From NCBI GenBank assembly GCA_934091015.1, contig CAKOKM010000001.1, forward strand, positions 1 through 59,587: a stretch of DNA of 59,587 nt, in the 5' to 3' direction. The notes under the pieces are model-generated. The model did not search any database. It was not told the DNA's origin and saw nothing but the letters and a program-made list of their open reading frames with translations. Positions 16,481 through 24,189 of this stretch are shown here, piece by piece. The position numbers were made by a program, and so were the translations under genes. Origin of the DNA: an uncultured Bacilli bacterium (GTDB lineage Bacteria > Bacillota_I > Bacilli_A > RF39 > UBA660). How positions within the stretch are numbered: the first letter of the stretch is position 1; each line of letters begins with the position of its first letter.

Positions 16481-16533
16481 GAGTATTTGTATTCCGGTAC
16501 AAATACTCTCCACTATCGTGGAGCTTCAGTGGA
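16481..16533 (+). promoter_or_regulatory. Structured leader before the excisionase gene
   Basis: GAGTATTTGT (16481-16490) pairs with ACAAATACTC (16499-16508), then CTCCAC (16508-16513) pairs with GTGGAG (16518-16523). TCCACT (16509-16514) can instead pair with AGTGGA (16528-16533), giving mutually exclusive folds. It lies directly downstream of promoter copy 6, so it would be the 5' UTR. It could be a regulatory RNA or an Xis/Int binding site. Confidence 0.5.
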
Positions 16534-16563
16534 TTTACATCTTGTATATGAGGAGATGAAAAA

Positions 16564-16809
16564 ATGAGTTACAAAACACTAAGTGAAGTTATTTCAAAAC
16601 CTTGGGTTGATACAGATGACATAATGAAAGTTGCTTGTTGTGGTAAAAATTCTGCAATTAAAATAAGGCTAGAAATAGAAAATCAAATATTACAAAGTGG
16701 AAAGAAACTTCCTTTATCTAGCAGAAAGTTTGTACCAACAAAACTTTTATTAGAGTATTTAGGTATGGATGTGGATTATATTTGTAAAATGGCAGAAAAA
16801 TTAGGATAG
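16564..16809 (+). CDS. DUF3173-like excisionase-type HTH protein
   Basis: 81 residues with the layout of DUF3173 proteins found beside tyrosine integrases of integrative elements: WVDTDDIMKVACCGKNSAIKIRLEIENQIL (helix-turn-helix), then RKFVPTKLLLEYLGM. Such proteins are thought to act as recombination directionality factors. It ends 12 bases before the integrase start. Confidence 0.75.
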   Translation: MSYKTLSEVISKPWVDTDDIMKVACCGKNSAIKIRLEIENQILQSGKKLPLSSRKFVPTKLLLEYLGMDVDYICKMAEKLG

Positions 16810-16821
16810 GAAGTGTATCTT

Positions 16822-17943
16822 ATGGCGGTAAGACAAGTTAAAGAAAATGAACGAACTAAAGATGGTCGCTCATGGATATTTGAAGATAGATATAAAGATA
16901 TCAAAGGAATTGTTAAAATGCACAAGTCTAAAAAGTTTTTAACAAAGAAAGAAGCTTTAAAGGCTGAAAGAGAGTTTTTAAATGAACTTGAAAACATAAA
17001 CAATAACATTCATTCAGATGATATAACTTTTAAAGAATTATGTGATTTGCATTTTGAATATCAAAAAGACAAAGTTAAAGTTACAACATTAAAAAATTAT
17101 GTTAAAAGAAGACAACATTTAGAAGTATTTGATAACATAAAGTTAAATGAACTTAATATAAGACATTTTGAGAATTGGAAAAAGGAAATGAATAATCTGG
17201 ATTTAGCTACTAGAACTAAAAATGACCTTTATAAGTATTTAAGAAGCGTTTTGCATTATGGTAGTAAATGGTATAACTATAACTTTAACGATATATTAAA
17301 CAAAATGACTAATTTCAATAATCCTAACGAATTGGAAAAGGAAATGTTATTTTGGGAAAAAGAAGAATTTGATAAGTTTTTAAGTGTAGAAACTGATATC
17401 AAATTTAGAGCATTATTTGAAACCCTTTATTATTGTGGTCTTAGATCTGGAGAAGTTAGAGGTTTAACTTGGACTGATATTGATTTCAAAAATAAAAAAC
17501 TTACTGTTAATAAGAATGTGGTTATTAACTTTGAAGGAAATAAATATTTAATAACTACACCAAAAACTAAAAGTAGTTATAGAACAATACCTATTCCTAA
17601 CGTTCTTTTAGAGGATTTAAAGATTTTGAGAAAGTATCAAGATAACTATTATGAGTTTAATAATGACTGGTTTGTATTTGGTTCTTTTGAACCTTTAGGA
17701 AAGGCGGTTATGCGAGAACGAAAGAATAAGAATTGTAAGTTAGCGGGTGTTAAACAAATTAGAATACACGATTTTAGGCATAGTTGTGCATCATTACTCA
17801 TTAATAATGGTGCTAATATAACTATGGTTGCCAAATATCTAGGTCATACTAAAATAGATGAGACTTTAAATACTTATTCTCATATGTTTAAAAGCAAACT
17901 AGAAAATATTGTTGATACGATAAACAAACTTAATGAGCAGTAA
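16822..17943 (+). CDS. int: Tyrosine integrase of element 1
   Basis: 373 residues with an AP2-like arm-binding N-terminus (WIFEDRYKDIKGIVKMHKSKKFLTKKEA), a SAM-like core-binding domain (TFKELCDLHFEYQKD...) and the catalytic domain. The latter has Arg in CGLRSGEVRGL, the beta-hairpin Lys in TPKTKSSYRTIPIP, HDFRHSCASLL, GH in YLGHTK and the nucleophile in TLNTYSHMF. It is a full-length Tn916/phage-type enzyme. ATG at 16822 follows AGGAAG. It lies against the right attachment region and uses TTAGGCGACA arm repeats by position. Confidence 0.95.
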   Translation: MAVRQVKENERTKDGRSWIFEDRYKDIKGIVKMHKSKKFLTKKEALKAEREFLNELENINNNIHSDDITFKELCDLHFEYQKDKVKVTTLKNYVKRRQHLEVFDNIKLNELNIRHFENWKKEMNNLDLATRTKNDLYKYLRSVLHYGSKWYNYNFNDILNKMTNFNNPNELEKEMLFWEKEEFDKFLSVETDIKFRALFETLYYCGLRSGEVRGLTWTDIDFKNKKLTVNKNVVINFEGNKYLITTPKTKSSYRTIPIPNVLLEDLKILRKYQDNYYEFNNDWFVFGSFEPLGKAVMRERKNKNCKLAGVKQIRIHDFRHSCASLLINNGANITMVAKYLGHTKIDETLNTYSHMFKSKLENIVDTINKLNEQ

Positions 17944-18006
17944 TGCTCTTTTTGTGTTACAATGTGTTTATAGAGTGAACTTATAATATGAGTATATAAC
18001 ATATAT

Positions 18007-18070
18007 TTAGGCGACATTTTAGGCGACAAAAAGTTTAAAAAATAGTAAAAATATATAAAATTAGGCGACA
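18007..18070 (+). repeat. Arm-type repeats, right arm of element 1
   Basis: TTAGGCGACA at 18007-18016, 18019-18028 and 18061-18070, matching the left arm at 2852. Confidence 0.78.
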
Positions 18071-18135
18071 TATCAAGTTGATAAAACCCTTTATTTACTT
18101 GACTTATAACATTCAGAGTTGTTCTATTAAATCGC

Positions 18136-18143
18136 CCCCTGAA
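18136..18143 (+). mobile_element. Attachment core B (right end of element 1)
   Basis: CCCCTGAA within CGCCCCCTGAA, directly before a new terminator stem. Unlike A, C and D, the core is not followed by GAG nor by downstream TTAGG arm repeats. Confidence 0.65.
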
Positions 18144-18172
18144 ATTCCCCTCGAGAGAGGGGAATACTTTTG
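18144..18172 (+). terminator. Terminator at core B
   Basis: ATTCCCCTC (18144-18152), loop GAGA, GAGGGGAAT (18157-18165), then ACTTTTG. The stem is strong but the T tract is weak. Confidence 0.7.
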
Positions 18173-18241
18173 TTTATAAGGGATTTTTAACTATTTTGGA
18201 TTTATCTAGATACCATACTAGATATTAAATATTATATTTAG

Positions 18242-18265
18242 ATACCAATAATATGGTATTTTTTT
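18242..18265 (+). terminator. Terminator upstream of 18354 gene
   Basis: ATACCA (18242-18247) pairs with TGGTAT (18254-18259) and runs into seven T. A nearby inverted repeat ATCTAG/CTAGAT (18204-18223) carries the same ATACCA in its loop. Confidence 0.55.
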
Positions 18266-18305
18266 GATAAACTTATATTTTAATATTGTAAAGTGGACAA
18301 TTTTT

Positions 18306-18333
18306 TTGAAAAATGATAGAATTAAAGTATAAT
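18306..18333 (+). promoter_or_regulatory. Promoter of 18354 gene
   Basis: TTGAAA, 16-base spacer, TATAAT (18328-18333), only about 20 bases before the start codon, so the transcript has a very short leader. Confidence 0.6.
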
Positions 18334-18353
18334 TAATAGTAAAAAATGAAGAA

Positions 18354-18653
18354 ATGCTTTTCTACTTTTGTAAAGATAAATATGCAAATAAATACAGTAA
18401 AGATTTAAAAGACTTAATTGAACAATATAAAGAATCAGAAACTGATTTATTACAATTTGATTTTAATAAAATAGAAAAAGCAAGAGAAGTAGGATTTATA
18501 ATTTTTGATGTAGCAGAACATTTAAAATTACTTAAAGATAATAAAAATAAATACACTTTAGAACAAGCAGTAGAAGAATTAAATAAAGCACAAGAATTAC
18601 TTAATCCAATTATGGATAAGTATGATTATAAAAAGTTACCAAAAAGAAATTAA
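18354..18653 (+). CDS. Hypothetical small protein in element remnant
   Basis: 99 residues, all-helical, highly charged (Lys/Glu/Asp), with no membrane segment. The family is not recognised. A clear promoter lies just upstream but there is no strong ribosome binding site. It is one of only two genes left between cores B and C. Confidence 0.55.
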   Translation: MLFYFCKDKYANKYSKDLKDLIEQYKESETDLLQFDFNKIEKAREVGFIIFDVAEHLKLLKDNKNKYTLEQAVEELNKAQELLNPIMDKYDYKKLPKRN

Positions 18654-18726
18654 GTTGTCAGAAGGTAGGATTAATAATAAGTAAAATTTTTAATGTTTAT
18701 AATATTAAATTGAAGTAGGTGAATTT

Positions 18727-19359
18727 ATGAATAAAGTATTTTTATATTTATATCCAATTGAAGAGTACACTAAAGCGTTCGATTTAGGAAATGAATATTA
18801 TGATGAAATTGGTGTTAGAAGACCTTTAGATGTCTTAAATCAAGCAATTCAAAAAAGATATAGAGATAATGGATATCAAATTGTATATGTAATTTATCCA
18901 GATAAAAAGATTTATGGTATTTTACCACAGTCAAATGATAAAATAGTATATACTGACATTACTTTTGACCAAGCAAGTGGATATAATCAAGATGGAAGTG
19001 AAAAATCATTAGATGATGTTGTATATCCAAACGAACAATATATTTTAGAACAATTAGGAAATGTAGATGAGTTAGTAATTAGTGGATATCATTTTCAAGA
19101 TTGTTGTAAACGAGTTGGAGAAGTAGCATTAGCAAATGGTGTAAACACAATAATAGATTTAGATATGACAGATTTATTTTTTAATTTATATAGACAAGAA
19201 GAATATTTTAATATAGATTCATATGATCCAGCTAGATTTAAAGAATATATGATAAATAAAATGAGTAGATATGGAGATGAATTTTCTGAAAGATTGTTTA
19301 ATAGAAAGTATCAAAGTGAAGCATATGGTTTTGGGAAATTTAATAAAAAACAAAAATAG
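18727..19359 (+). CDS. Hypothetical protein in element remnant
   Basis: 210 residues with alternating strands and helices. The section NVDELVISGYHFQDCCKRVGEVALANGVNTIID looks Rossmann-like and loosely recalls cysteine hydrolases of the isochorismatase type, but the catalytic Asp and Lys cannot be placed, so no function is assigned. GAAGTAGGTG serves as RBS. It is probably cotranscribed with the 18354 gene and could be a cargo or defence gene. Confidence 0.6.
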   Translation: MNKVFLYLYPIEEYTKAFDLGNEYYDEIGVRRPLDVLNQAIQKRYRDNGYQIVYVIYPDKKIYGILPQSNDKIVYTDITFDQASGYNQDGSEKSLDDVVYPNEQYILEQLGNVDELVISGYHFQDCCKRVGEVALANGVNTIIDLDMTDLFFNLYRQEEYFNIDSYDPARFKEYMINKMSRYGDEFSERLFNRKYQSEAYGFGKFNKKQK

Positions 19360-19369
19360 AATATTTATA

Positions 19370-19581
19370 GATAAACTAACTTAATGAGCAGTAATGCTCT
19401 TTTTGTGTTATAAAGTATTTATAGAGCAAACTTATAATATGAGTATATAACATATATTTAGGCGACAAAAAGTTTAAAAATAGTAAAAATATATAAAATT
19501 AGGCGACATATCAAGTTGATAAATCCCTTTATTTACTTGACTTATAACATTCAGAGGCGTTCTATTAAATCGCCCCCTGAA
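19370..19581 (+). repeat. Integrase-end/attachment repeat, copy 2 (integrase remnant)
   Basis: It is a second copy of 17919-18143. The integrase tail is broken (GATAAACTAACTTAATGAG, in-frame TAA), and one arm repeat (TTAGGCGACATTT) is missing. It is therefore the relic right end of a sister element whose integrase was deleted. Confidence 0.88.
19458..19508 (+). repeat. Arm-type repeats in remnant element
   Basis: TTAGGCGACA at 19458-19467 and 19499-19508. Confidence 0.72.
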
Positions 19582-19584
19582 GAG
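19574..19584 (+). mobile_element. Attachment core C
   Basis: CCCCTGAAGAG between the remnant right arm and a new left arm. It separates the 1.4-kb remnant from the 18-kb defence island. Confidence 0.68.
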
Positions 19585-19608
19585 ACGCTACGGCGTCTCA
19601 TTTTGTTT
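19582..19608 (+). terminator. Terminator at core C
   Basis: GAGACGC (19582-19588) pairs with GCGTCTC (19593-19599), followed by ATTTTGTTTG. Confidence 0.75.
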
Positions 19609-19641
19609 GTTTATAAGGCCTCAAGGTCTTTTTATTTAGCT

Positions 19642-19662
19642 TTAGGTGGTAATTAGGTGGCA
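19642..19662 (+). repeat. Arm-type repeats, left arm of the defence island
   Basis: TTAGGTGGTA (19642-19651) and TTAGGTGGCA (19653-19662), 11-bp period. They keep the TTAGG half but differ in the second half from the GCGACA type, implying a related integrase of different arm specificity. Confidence 0.68.
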
Positions 19663-19755
19663 AATTTAAAATATTGTATAACTAATTATATGAAACAAGA
19701 AATTAGTGATATAATATAAATTGTTTGAAATATTACTTTGGAAAGGAATAAAAAA

Positions 19756-20424
19756 ATGGAAGAAAAAGATAAAGAATTTGAAATTTCAATAGATACTGAA
19801 GTTGGAACCGGTTCATTGAAGCTTAAAAATTTTAAAAATAGGGTTGTTGCCTCTATCGGTGATATTATAGTTGATCAATTATCTTATTTTAGATGGAGCA
19901 ATACTTTAAAGTTTCTAGATAAATATAATAGAAAAAGAGCAAGAAGAAAATTAGAAGGAAAAGATACGCCATTACCTCCTAAATTTATTTTAGAAGTATT
20001 AGAAAATGCTATACAAGAAGACAATGAACAAATTCAAGAACAATGGTGTAATATGCTAATTAATTGGCAAGACATTGAAAAAAATTGTGATCCTAAATAT
20101 ATGTATATTGATATTTTAAAAAATTTAAATATTAATGAAATTAGATTATTGAAAAAAATAAGTGTTGATCCTAATTTAGAAGAAACACGTACAAATAAAA
20201 ATATGTATTATGACAGAAATATTATTCAAAACGCATTACACATTAATGATGAAGAATATGAACTTATGGTTTTAAATCTGTTTAGATTAAAAGTTTGTGA
20301 TAGCTTAAAGTCTTCGGGTAATGCAATATCAGTTGGGGATCTTCCTGTTTTAGCTGATGCTGGAATAGATAAAATTATAATTACGTCTATTGGATATAAT
20401 TTGATAAAATTAATAGATGAGTAA
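19756..20424 (+). CDS. Abi-alpha (DUF4393-like) abortive infection protein
   Basis: 222 residues. The segment PLPPKFILEVLENAIQEDNEQIQEQWCNMLINW is the diagnostic motif of Abi-alpha/DUF4393 proteins, followed by the helical LNINEIRLLKKI region and a C-terminal winged-helix-like part. Members occur in defence islands, and Abi-alpha is named for abortive infection against phage. ATG 19756 follows AAAGGA; the TTG at 19738 lies before that site. It is the first gene after core C. Confidence 0.75.
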   Translation: MEEKDKEFEISIDTEVGTGSLKLKNFKNRVVASIGDIIVDQLSYFRWSNTLKFLDKYNRKRARRKLEGKDTPLPPKFILEVLENAIQEDNEQIQEQWCNMLINWQDIEKNCDPKYMYIDILKNLNINEIRLLKKISVDPNLEETRTNKNMYYDRNIIQNALHINDEEYELMVLNLFRLKVCDSLKSSGNAISVGDLPVLADAGIDKIIITSIGYNLIKLIDE

Positions 20425-20493
20425 ATGATTAGATAAAGAGGACTTAACTATAAATATAGCTTATAGAAAGCTTAAGAAGTAAGGGGATTATAA

Positions 20494-20847
20494 ATGAAAA
20501 AATTTATGTTTGAAATAATAACATCATCATTATCCTTATTTGAAAATCTTATTTATAATTACGTAGCAATGACTATTATAGGTTATATTGCATATAAAAT
20601 AACTTTTAGCGTTATTGGCGAATTGGGTTTTAGAGGTGAAATCGGTTCAATAAGTCAATGGATAATAAGAATTTTTGTGTTTATATTTGTATGAACTATA
20701 TGTTGCATATTAATTACTTTGATGATATTTATTATTGAAAATTTGAAAATTATTATAATTAGTACTATGTTATTGTTTACAATATACATTTTGAAAATAT
20801 ATGCTAATAAAAATCTTACTTACATATTAAATAAAAAAATACTTTAA
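20494..20847 (+). pseudogene. Small membrane protein interrupted by in-frame TGA
   Basis: Codons 1-66 end at TGA 20692-20694. The same frame continues for 50 codons (TICCILITLMIFIIENLK... to TAA 20845) as further membrane segments. The TGA sits within a hydrophobic helix (IFVFIFV-TGA-TICCIL), a place where Trp would fit, so a TGG to TGA mutation, readthrough, or origin from a UGA=Trp organism are options. It lies downstream of the Abi-alpha gene. Alternatively only the 66-residue form is made. Confidence 0.6.
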
Positions 20848-20923
20848 GATTTGAAATGTAAAAATAAAAATTAGATATTAATTATTATATGATTTAGTCG
20901 ATTATATTATTTGAGGTGAAAAT

Positions 20924-21619
20924 ATGAATGAATGGGAATTAGCAAGATATCTAATAGATTCAAAAAAGTGTATTGATAGTTTAATATATATAGAAAACAA
21001 TTTCGAACTATTAAGCAATTTAGATTTAAAATCTATAATAGATTCTAAATTGAGACTATATTATATAGATTTATGCATAATATTTGATTATAGTTTCAAT
21101 AAACCAGAATTAAAAAAATTAAAATCAGATGATAAAATAGTCAATAAAATATATTATGAAAGAGATAAAAATAATGCTCATAAAGATATAGATTATAAAA
21201 AGAATAATCAAAAATTTGATGTATTAATATCTGAATTAAAAAATGAATTACTGCATTGCTTTGAAGTATGTCGAAATAGTTTGCCCAAAGAAATCACTTT
21301 AGATTATGTAGCATATGATAGAAATCTTTTTAGATTTGTAAATATGATTACACCAGAAATAGAAAATAAATTAAATGAATTATTATATAATCAAAAAAAA
21401 TCAAATAATAATTATTCAAAAGATTTTAAAGTGTTTAATGATACAGAAGATATTAGATCAATCACTGGTTTAAATGATTATGCAGTACTACTTGATAATG
21501 GAATAAATTTAAAAGAATGCTTGCAAAATAGGCAAGATGCATGTATCAAAATAAATGTGTTATTTAAGCAAAATATATGGGGTGACATTAAAAGCCTCAA
21601 AGAAATCACTTCAAGATAA
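20924..21619 (+). CDS. HEPN-like helical protein
   Basis: 231 residues, largely helical. YERDKNNAHKDIDY gives the Arg-X(4-6)-His motif that marks HEPN ribonucleases, preceded by helices typical of the fold. The C-terminal 60 residues (TGLNDYAVLLDNGINLKECLQNRQDACIKIN) look like a separate module. The HEPN call is by motif only. It follows the Abi-alpha gene and precedes the R-M genes, suggesting an RNA-cleaving abortive system. Confidence 0.5.
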   Translation: MNEWELARYLIDSKKCIDSLIYIENNFELLSNLDLKSIIDSKLRLYYIDLCIIFDYSFNKPELKKLKSDDKIVNKIYYERDKNNAHKDIDYKKNNQKFDVLISELKNELLHCFEVCRNSLPKEITLDYVAYDRNLFRFVNMITPEIENKLNELLYNQKKSNNNYSKDFKVFNDTEDIRSITGLNDYAVLLDNGINLKECLQNRQDACIKINVLFKQNIWGDIKSLKEITSR

Positions 21620-21654
21620 TGAAAATATATTCATTAAATTTTTAAATGAAATAA

Positions 21655-21685
21655 AAAAATAGATATAGTTGATATATCTATTTTT
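21655..21685 (+). terminator. Terminator after HEPN-like gene
   Basis: A perfect 13-bp stem AAAAATAGATATA / TATATCTATTTTT (21655-21667 and 21673-21685). The gap to 21780 holds nothing else I can identify. Confidence 0.75.
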
Positions 21686-21780
21686 AGTGAATATCTCTTG
21701 TAACATCATATTTATTTTTTATAAATAATTTGTTTAATAACATTATCTAAATATTCGCATAATTCATTTAAAAATAAAAA

Positions 21781-21978
21781 AGTGCTGACTTTGTTTTCAA
21801 AACAGGATATAATATATTAGTGCTGACTTTTATAAAAGAATAGTATATAATATATTTTATAGTTAATTACAATTCAGGATAAACTAATGTATAATTTTAA
21901 CAAAAGTGCTGACTTTGATCTTAAAACACGGTATAATATTATTGTAGTGCTGATTTTTATTCGTAAAAATGATAAACT
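21781..21978 (+). promoter_or_regulatory. Four tandem promoters with identical upstream box before the methyltransferases
   Basis: The box AGTGCTGACTTT occurs at 21781, 21819 and 21905, and as AGTGCTGATTTT at 21946. Within each, CTGACT (or CTGATT) is 17 bases from a -10: TATAAT at 21808, 21846 and 21932, and TAAACT at 21973. So there are four complete promoters in a row, all toward the first methyltransferase. Because the spacers differ while the box is constant, the box is probably also a protein-binding site. Confidence 0.75.
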
Positions 21979-21995
21979 ATAAAGGGAGGTTAATT

Positions 21996-23057
21996 ATGAC
22001 AAAATATAAAGTTCTAGATTTATTTTGTGGGGCGGGAGGACTTAGCTTAGGATTTAAATTAGCAGGTTTTCAAATTGTAGGTGGAATTGACTTCCAACGA
22101 GATGCAATTTATACACATGAAAAAAATTTTAAAAATAGTATTTCCATATGTGGAGATATTAAAGAAATATCAGATGATAAGGTTAAAGAGTTGTATGAAA
22201 ATAAGGTTGATATAATTATAGGTGGACCACCATGTCAAGGTTTCTCGGCAGGAAACAGACAACAAATTGAAAATGACCCAAGAAATAAATTGTTTTTCGA
22301 ATTCATTAGATTTGTTAGAATTTTACAACCAAAGGCAGTTGTGATAGAAAATGTAAGACAAATATTAACGAAAGATAAAGGATTTGCTAAAACTAAAATA
22401 TTTGAAATTTTAGAAGAACTTGGATATAACGTTGATGTTAGAGTTTTAAAAGCGAATGATTATGGGGTTCCTCAAAACAGGAATAGAGCAATTTTTATTG
22501 GCTTAAAAAAAGAATATGGTAAAATTGATTATGATAAGATTAAAAAAATATCAATTCCAGTAACAGTAAAAGAAGCAATCGGAGAATTATATGAATTGGA
22601 AAATAAAAATACAAATATTATAACAATCAAACCACTAACAAAATTTCAAAAATATGTTAGATCAAAAGATAATATGATATTTAACCACGATATAAAATAT
22701 CCTAATCAAGAAGTACAAGATAGAATGAATTTTGTTCCACAAGGTGGAAATTGGCAAAATGTACCAGAAAATATGTGGAAAACAAAAAGAAACAATAGAC
22801 ATTCTTCTGCATATAGAAGATTGGATGAAAATAAGCCATCAATAACAATAGATACTGGCCATATGAATTATTTTCATCCATTATATAATAGAGTTCCTAC
22901 GGTTAGGGAGTCAGCAAGATTACAATCTTTTCCAGATGATTTTATTTTCGTCGGTACACCTACAAGTCAATTAAGGCAAGTAGGAAATGCAGTGCCACCA
23001 TTGATGGCAAAAGCAGTTGCAGAATTAATTAAGGAGACTTTAGCAAATGAAAAATAG
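21996..23057 (+). CDS. DNA (cytosine-5) methyltransferase 1
   Basis: 353 residues with all m5C motifs: LDLFCGAGGLSLGF (I), GGPPCQGFSAG with catalytic Cys80 (IV), VVIENV (VI), QNRNRAIFIGL (VIII), the target-recognition region, and RLQSFPDDF...QVGNAVPPLMA (IX-X). It is a complete type II enzyme. ATG 21996 follows AAAGGGAGGT; the ATG at 21969 lies in promoter four. It overlaps the second methyltransferase by 11 bases, indicating coupled translation. Confidence 0.95.
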   Translation: MTKYKVLDLFCGAGGLSLGFKLAGFQIVGGIDFQRDAIYTHEKNFKNSISICGDIKEISDDKVKELYENKVDIIIGGPPCQGFSAGNRQQIENDPRNKLFFEFIRFVRILQPKAVVIENVRQILTKDKGFAKTKIFEILEELGYNVDVRVLKANDYGVPQNRNRAIFIGLKKEYGKIDYDKIKKISIPVTVKEAIGELYELENKNTNIITIKPLTKFQKYVRSKDNMIFNHDIKYPNQEVQDRMNFVPQGGNWQNVPENMWKTKRNNRHSSAYRRLDENKPSITIDTGHMNYFHPLYNRVPTVRESARLQSFPDDFIFVGTPTSQLRQVGNAVPPLMAKAVAELIKETLANEK

Positions 23058-24117
23058 AAAAAATGTGATAGATTTGTTCTGTGGGTGTGGCGGATTTTCT
23101 AAAGGGTTTGAAGACGCCGGTTTTGAAGTTAAATTAGCTATAGATATGTGGAATGATGCTATTGAAACATTTAATGTAAATCATCATGTTCCAGTTGGGA
23201 TAACAAAAAACATTTATGATTATACTAATGAAGAAATAAAGGAATTTGCAAAGAAAAATCGCATTACAGGAATTATAGGTGGACCACCATGTCAAGGATT
23301 TAGTATGGTTGGTAAAAGAGAGGCTAGCGATAAAAGGAATACGTTATATTTACAATATGTAAGATTTGTAGAACAAATAAGGCCAGAATTTTTTATTCTT
23401 GAAAATGTTAAGGGGTTATTGACTTTACAAAAAGGATATTTTAAGAAAGAGATAATAGAAAGATTTTCTGAACTTGGATATAATGTCACATATAAAGTGT
23501 TACGTGCATGTGATTATGGTGTTCCCCAAAAAAGAGAAAGAGTATTTTTTGTAGGGCTTAGGAAAGATAAATTTGGAGATAAATTTTTTGAATATCCTCA
23601 ACCAGTTAATCATATAGTTGGAACTGAAGAAGCGTTAAGTGATTTACCTTCTCTTGATAATGGTGAATTAGAAACTGAATATAAGACTAAACCACAGAAT
23701 GAATTCCAAAAATTAATGAGAAAAAATTCAAAATATATAAACAATAACGAAATAACAGTACATTCGAAACAAACAAAGAAAATTATTTCAATGATTCCAG
23801 ATGGTGGTAATATTAAATCATTACCATCAGAATATTTTAAAATTAGAAACTATAGCTCTGCTTTTAAAAGAATGAATAGTAAAGAACCATCAACAACAAT
23901 AGATTGTGGCCACAGAAATTATTTTCATTATAAAGAAAATAGAATCCCTACCGTTAGAGAATCTGCAAGAATTCAATCTTTTTCAGATAATTTTATATTC
24001 CTTGGATCTAAAACTAGTCAATATACTCAGGTTGGTAATGCAGTGCCACCACTTTTAGCAGAAGCAGTGGCTAATGCTTTAAAAAAAATGTATAAAGAAA
24101 TTGATAAAAACGACTAA
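23047..24117 (+). CDS. DNA (cytosine-5) methyltransferase 2
   Basis: 356 residues with IDLFCGCGGFSKGF, GGPPCQGFSMVG (Cys82), FILENV, QKRERVFFVGL and RIQSFSDNF...QVGNAVPPLLA. It is a clear paralogue of its neighbour, especially outside the recognition domain, so the pair probably arose by duplication. Two m5C enzymes with one nuclease usually mean each methylates one strand of an asymmetric or degenerate site. Confidence 0.95.
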   Translation: MKNRKNVIDLFCGCGGFSKGFEDAGFEVKLAIDMWNDAIETFNVNHHVPVGITKNIYDYTNEEIKEFAKKNRITGIIGGPPCQGFSMVGKREASDKRNTLYLQYVRFVEQIRPEFFILENVKGLLTLQKGYFKKEIIERFSELGYNVTYKVLRACDYGVPQKRERVFFVGLRKDKFGDKFFEYPQPVNHIVGTEEALSDLPSLDNGELETEYKTKPQNEFQKLMRKNSKYINNNEITVHSKQTKKIISMIPDGGNIKSLPSEYFKIRNYSSAFKRMNSKEPSTTIDCGHRNYFHYKENRIPTVRESARIQSFSDNFIFLGSKTSQYTQVGNAVPPLLAEAVANALKKMYKEIDKND

Positions 24118-24133
24118 AAATGGTTGTTTTTTT
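24107..24133 (+). terminator. Terminator between methyltransferase 2 and the nuclease
   Basis: AAAACGAC (24107-24114) pairs, with one G-U, to GTTGTTTT (24123-24130). It overlaps the methyltransferase stop and would lower nuclease expression relative to the methyltransferases. Confidence 0.6.
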
Positions 24134-24189
24134 AATATATTAATAAATCTTATTAAAAATATGTTACAATGTAATTGGTGGTTGTAGTT

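Larger units (their letters stand above)
17919..18143 (+). repeat. Integrase-end/attachment repeat, copy 1
   Basis: From the last integrase codons to core B, this segment is repeated with few changes at 19370-19581. It contains a GAGCAGTAATGCTCTTTTTGT terminator just after the integrase stop. This shows that two sister elements once sat in tandem. Confidence 0.88.

Noticed and set aside
18727..19359. Isochorismatase-type cysteine hydrolase
   Set aside because: Only one stretch around the double Cys resembles the family; catalytic Asp and Lys are not identifiable.
20692..20694. Genome-wide reassignment of TGA to tryptophan
   Set aside because: TGA ends intact genes such as those at 54685, 57402, 11586 and 9468, and tryptophan is TGG throughout.
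21781..21957. CRISPR array from the repeated AGTGCTGACTTT
   Set aside because: Only four 12-bp units with irregular spacing, each at -35 distance from a TATAAT; these are promoters.
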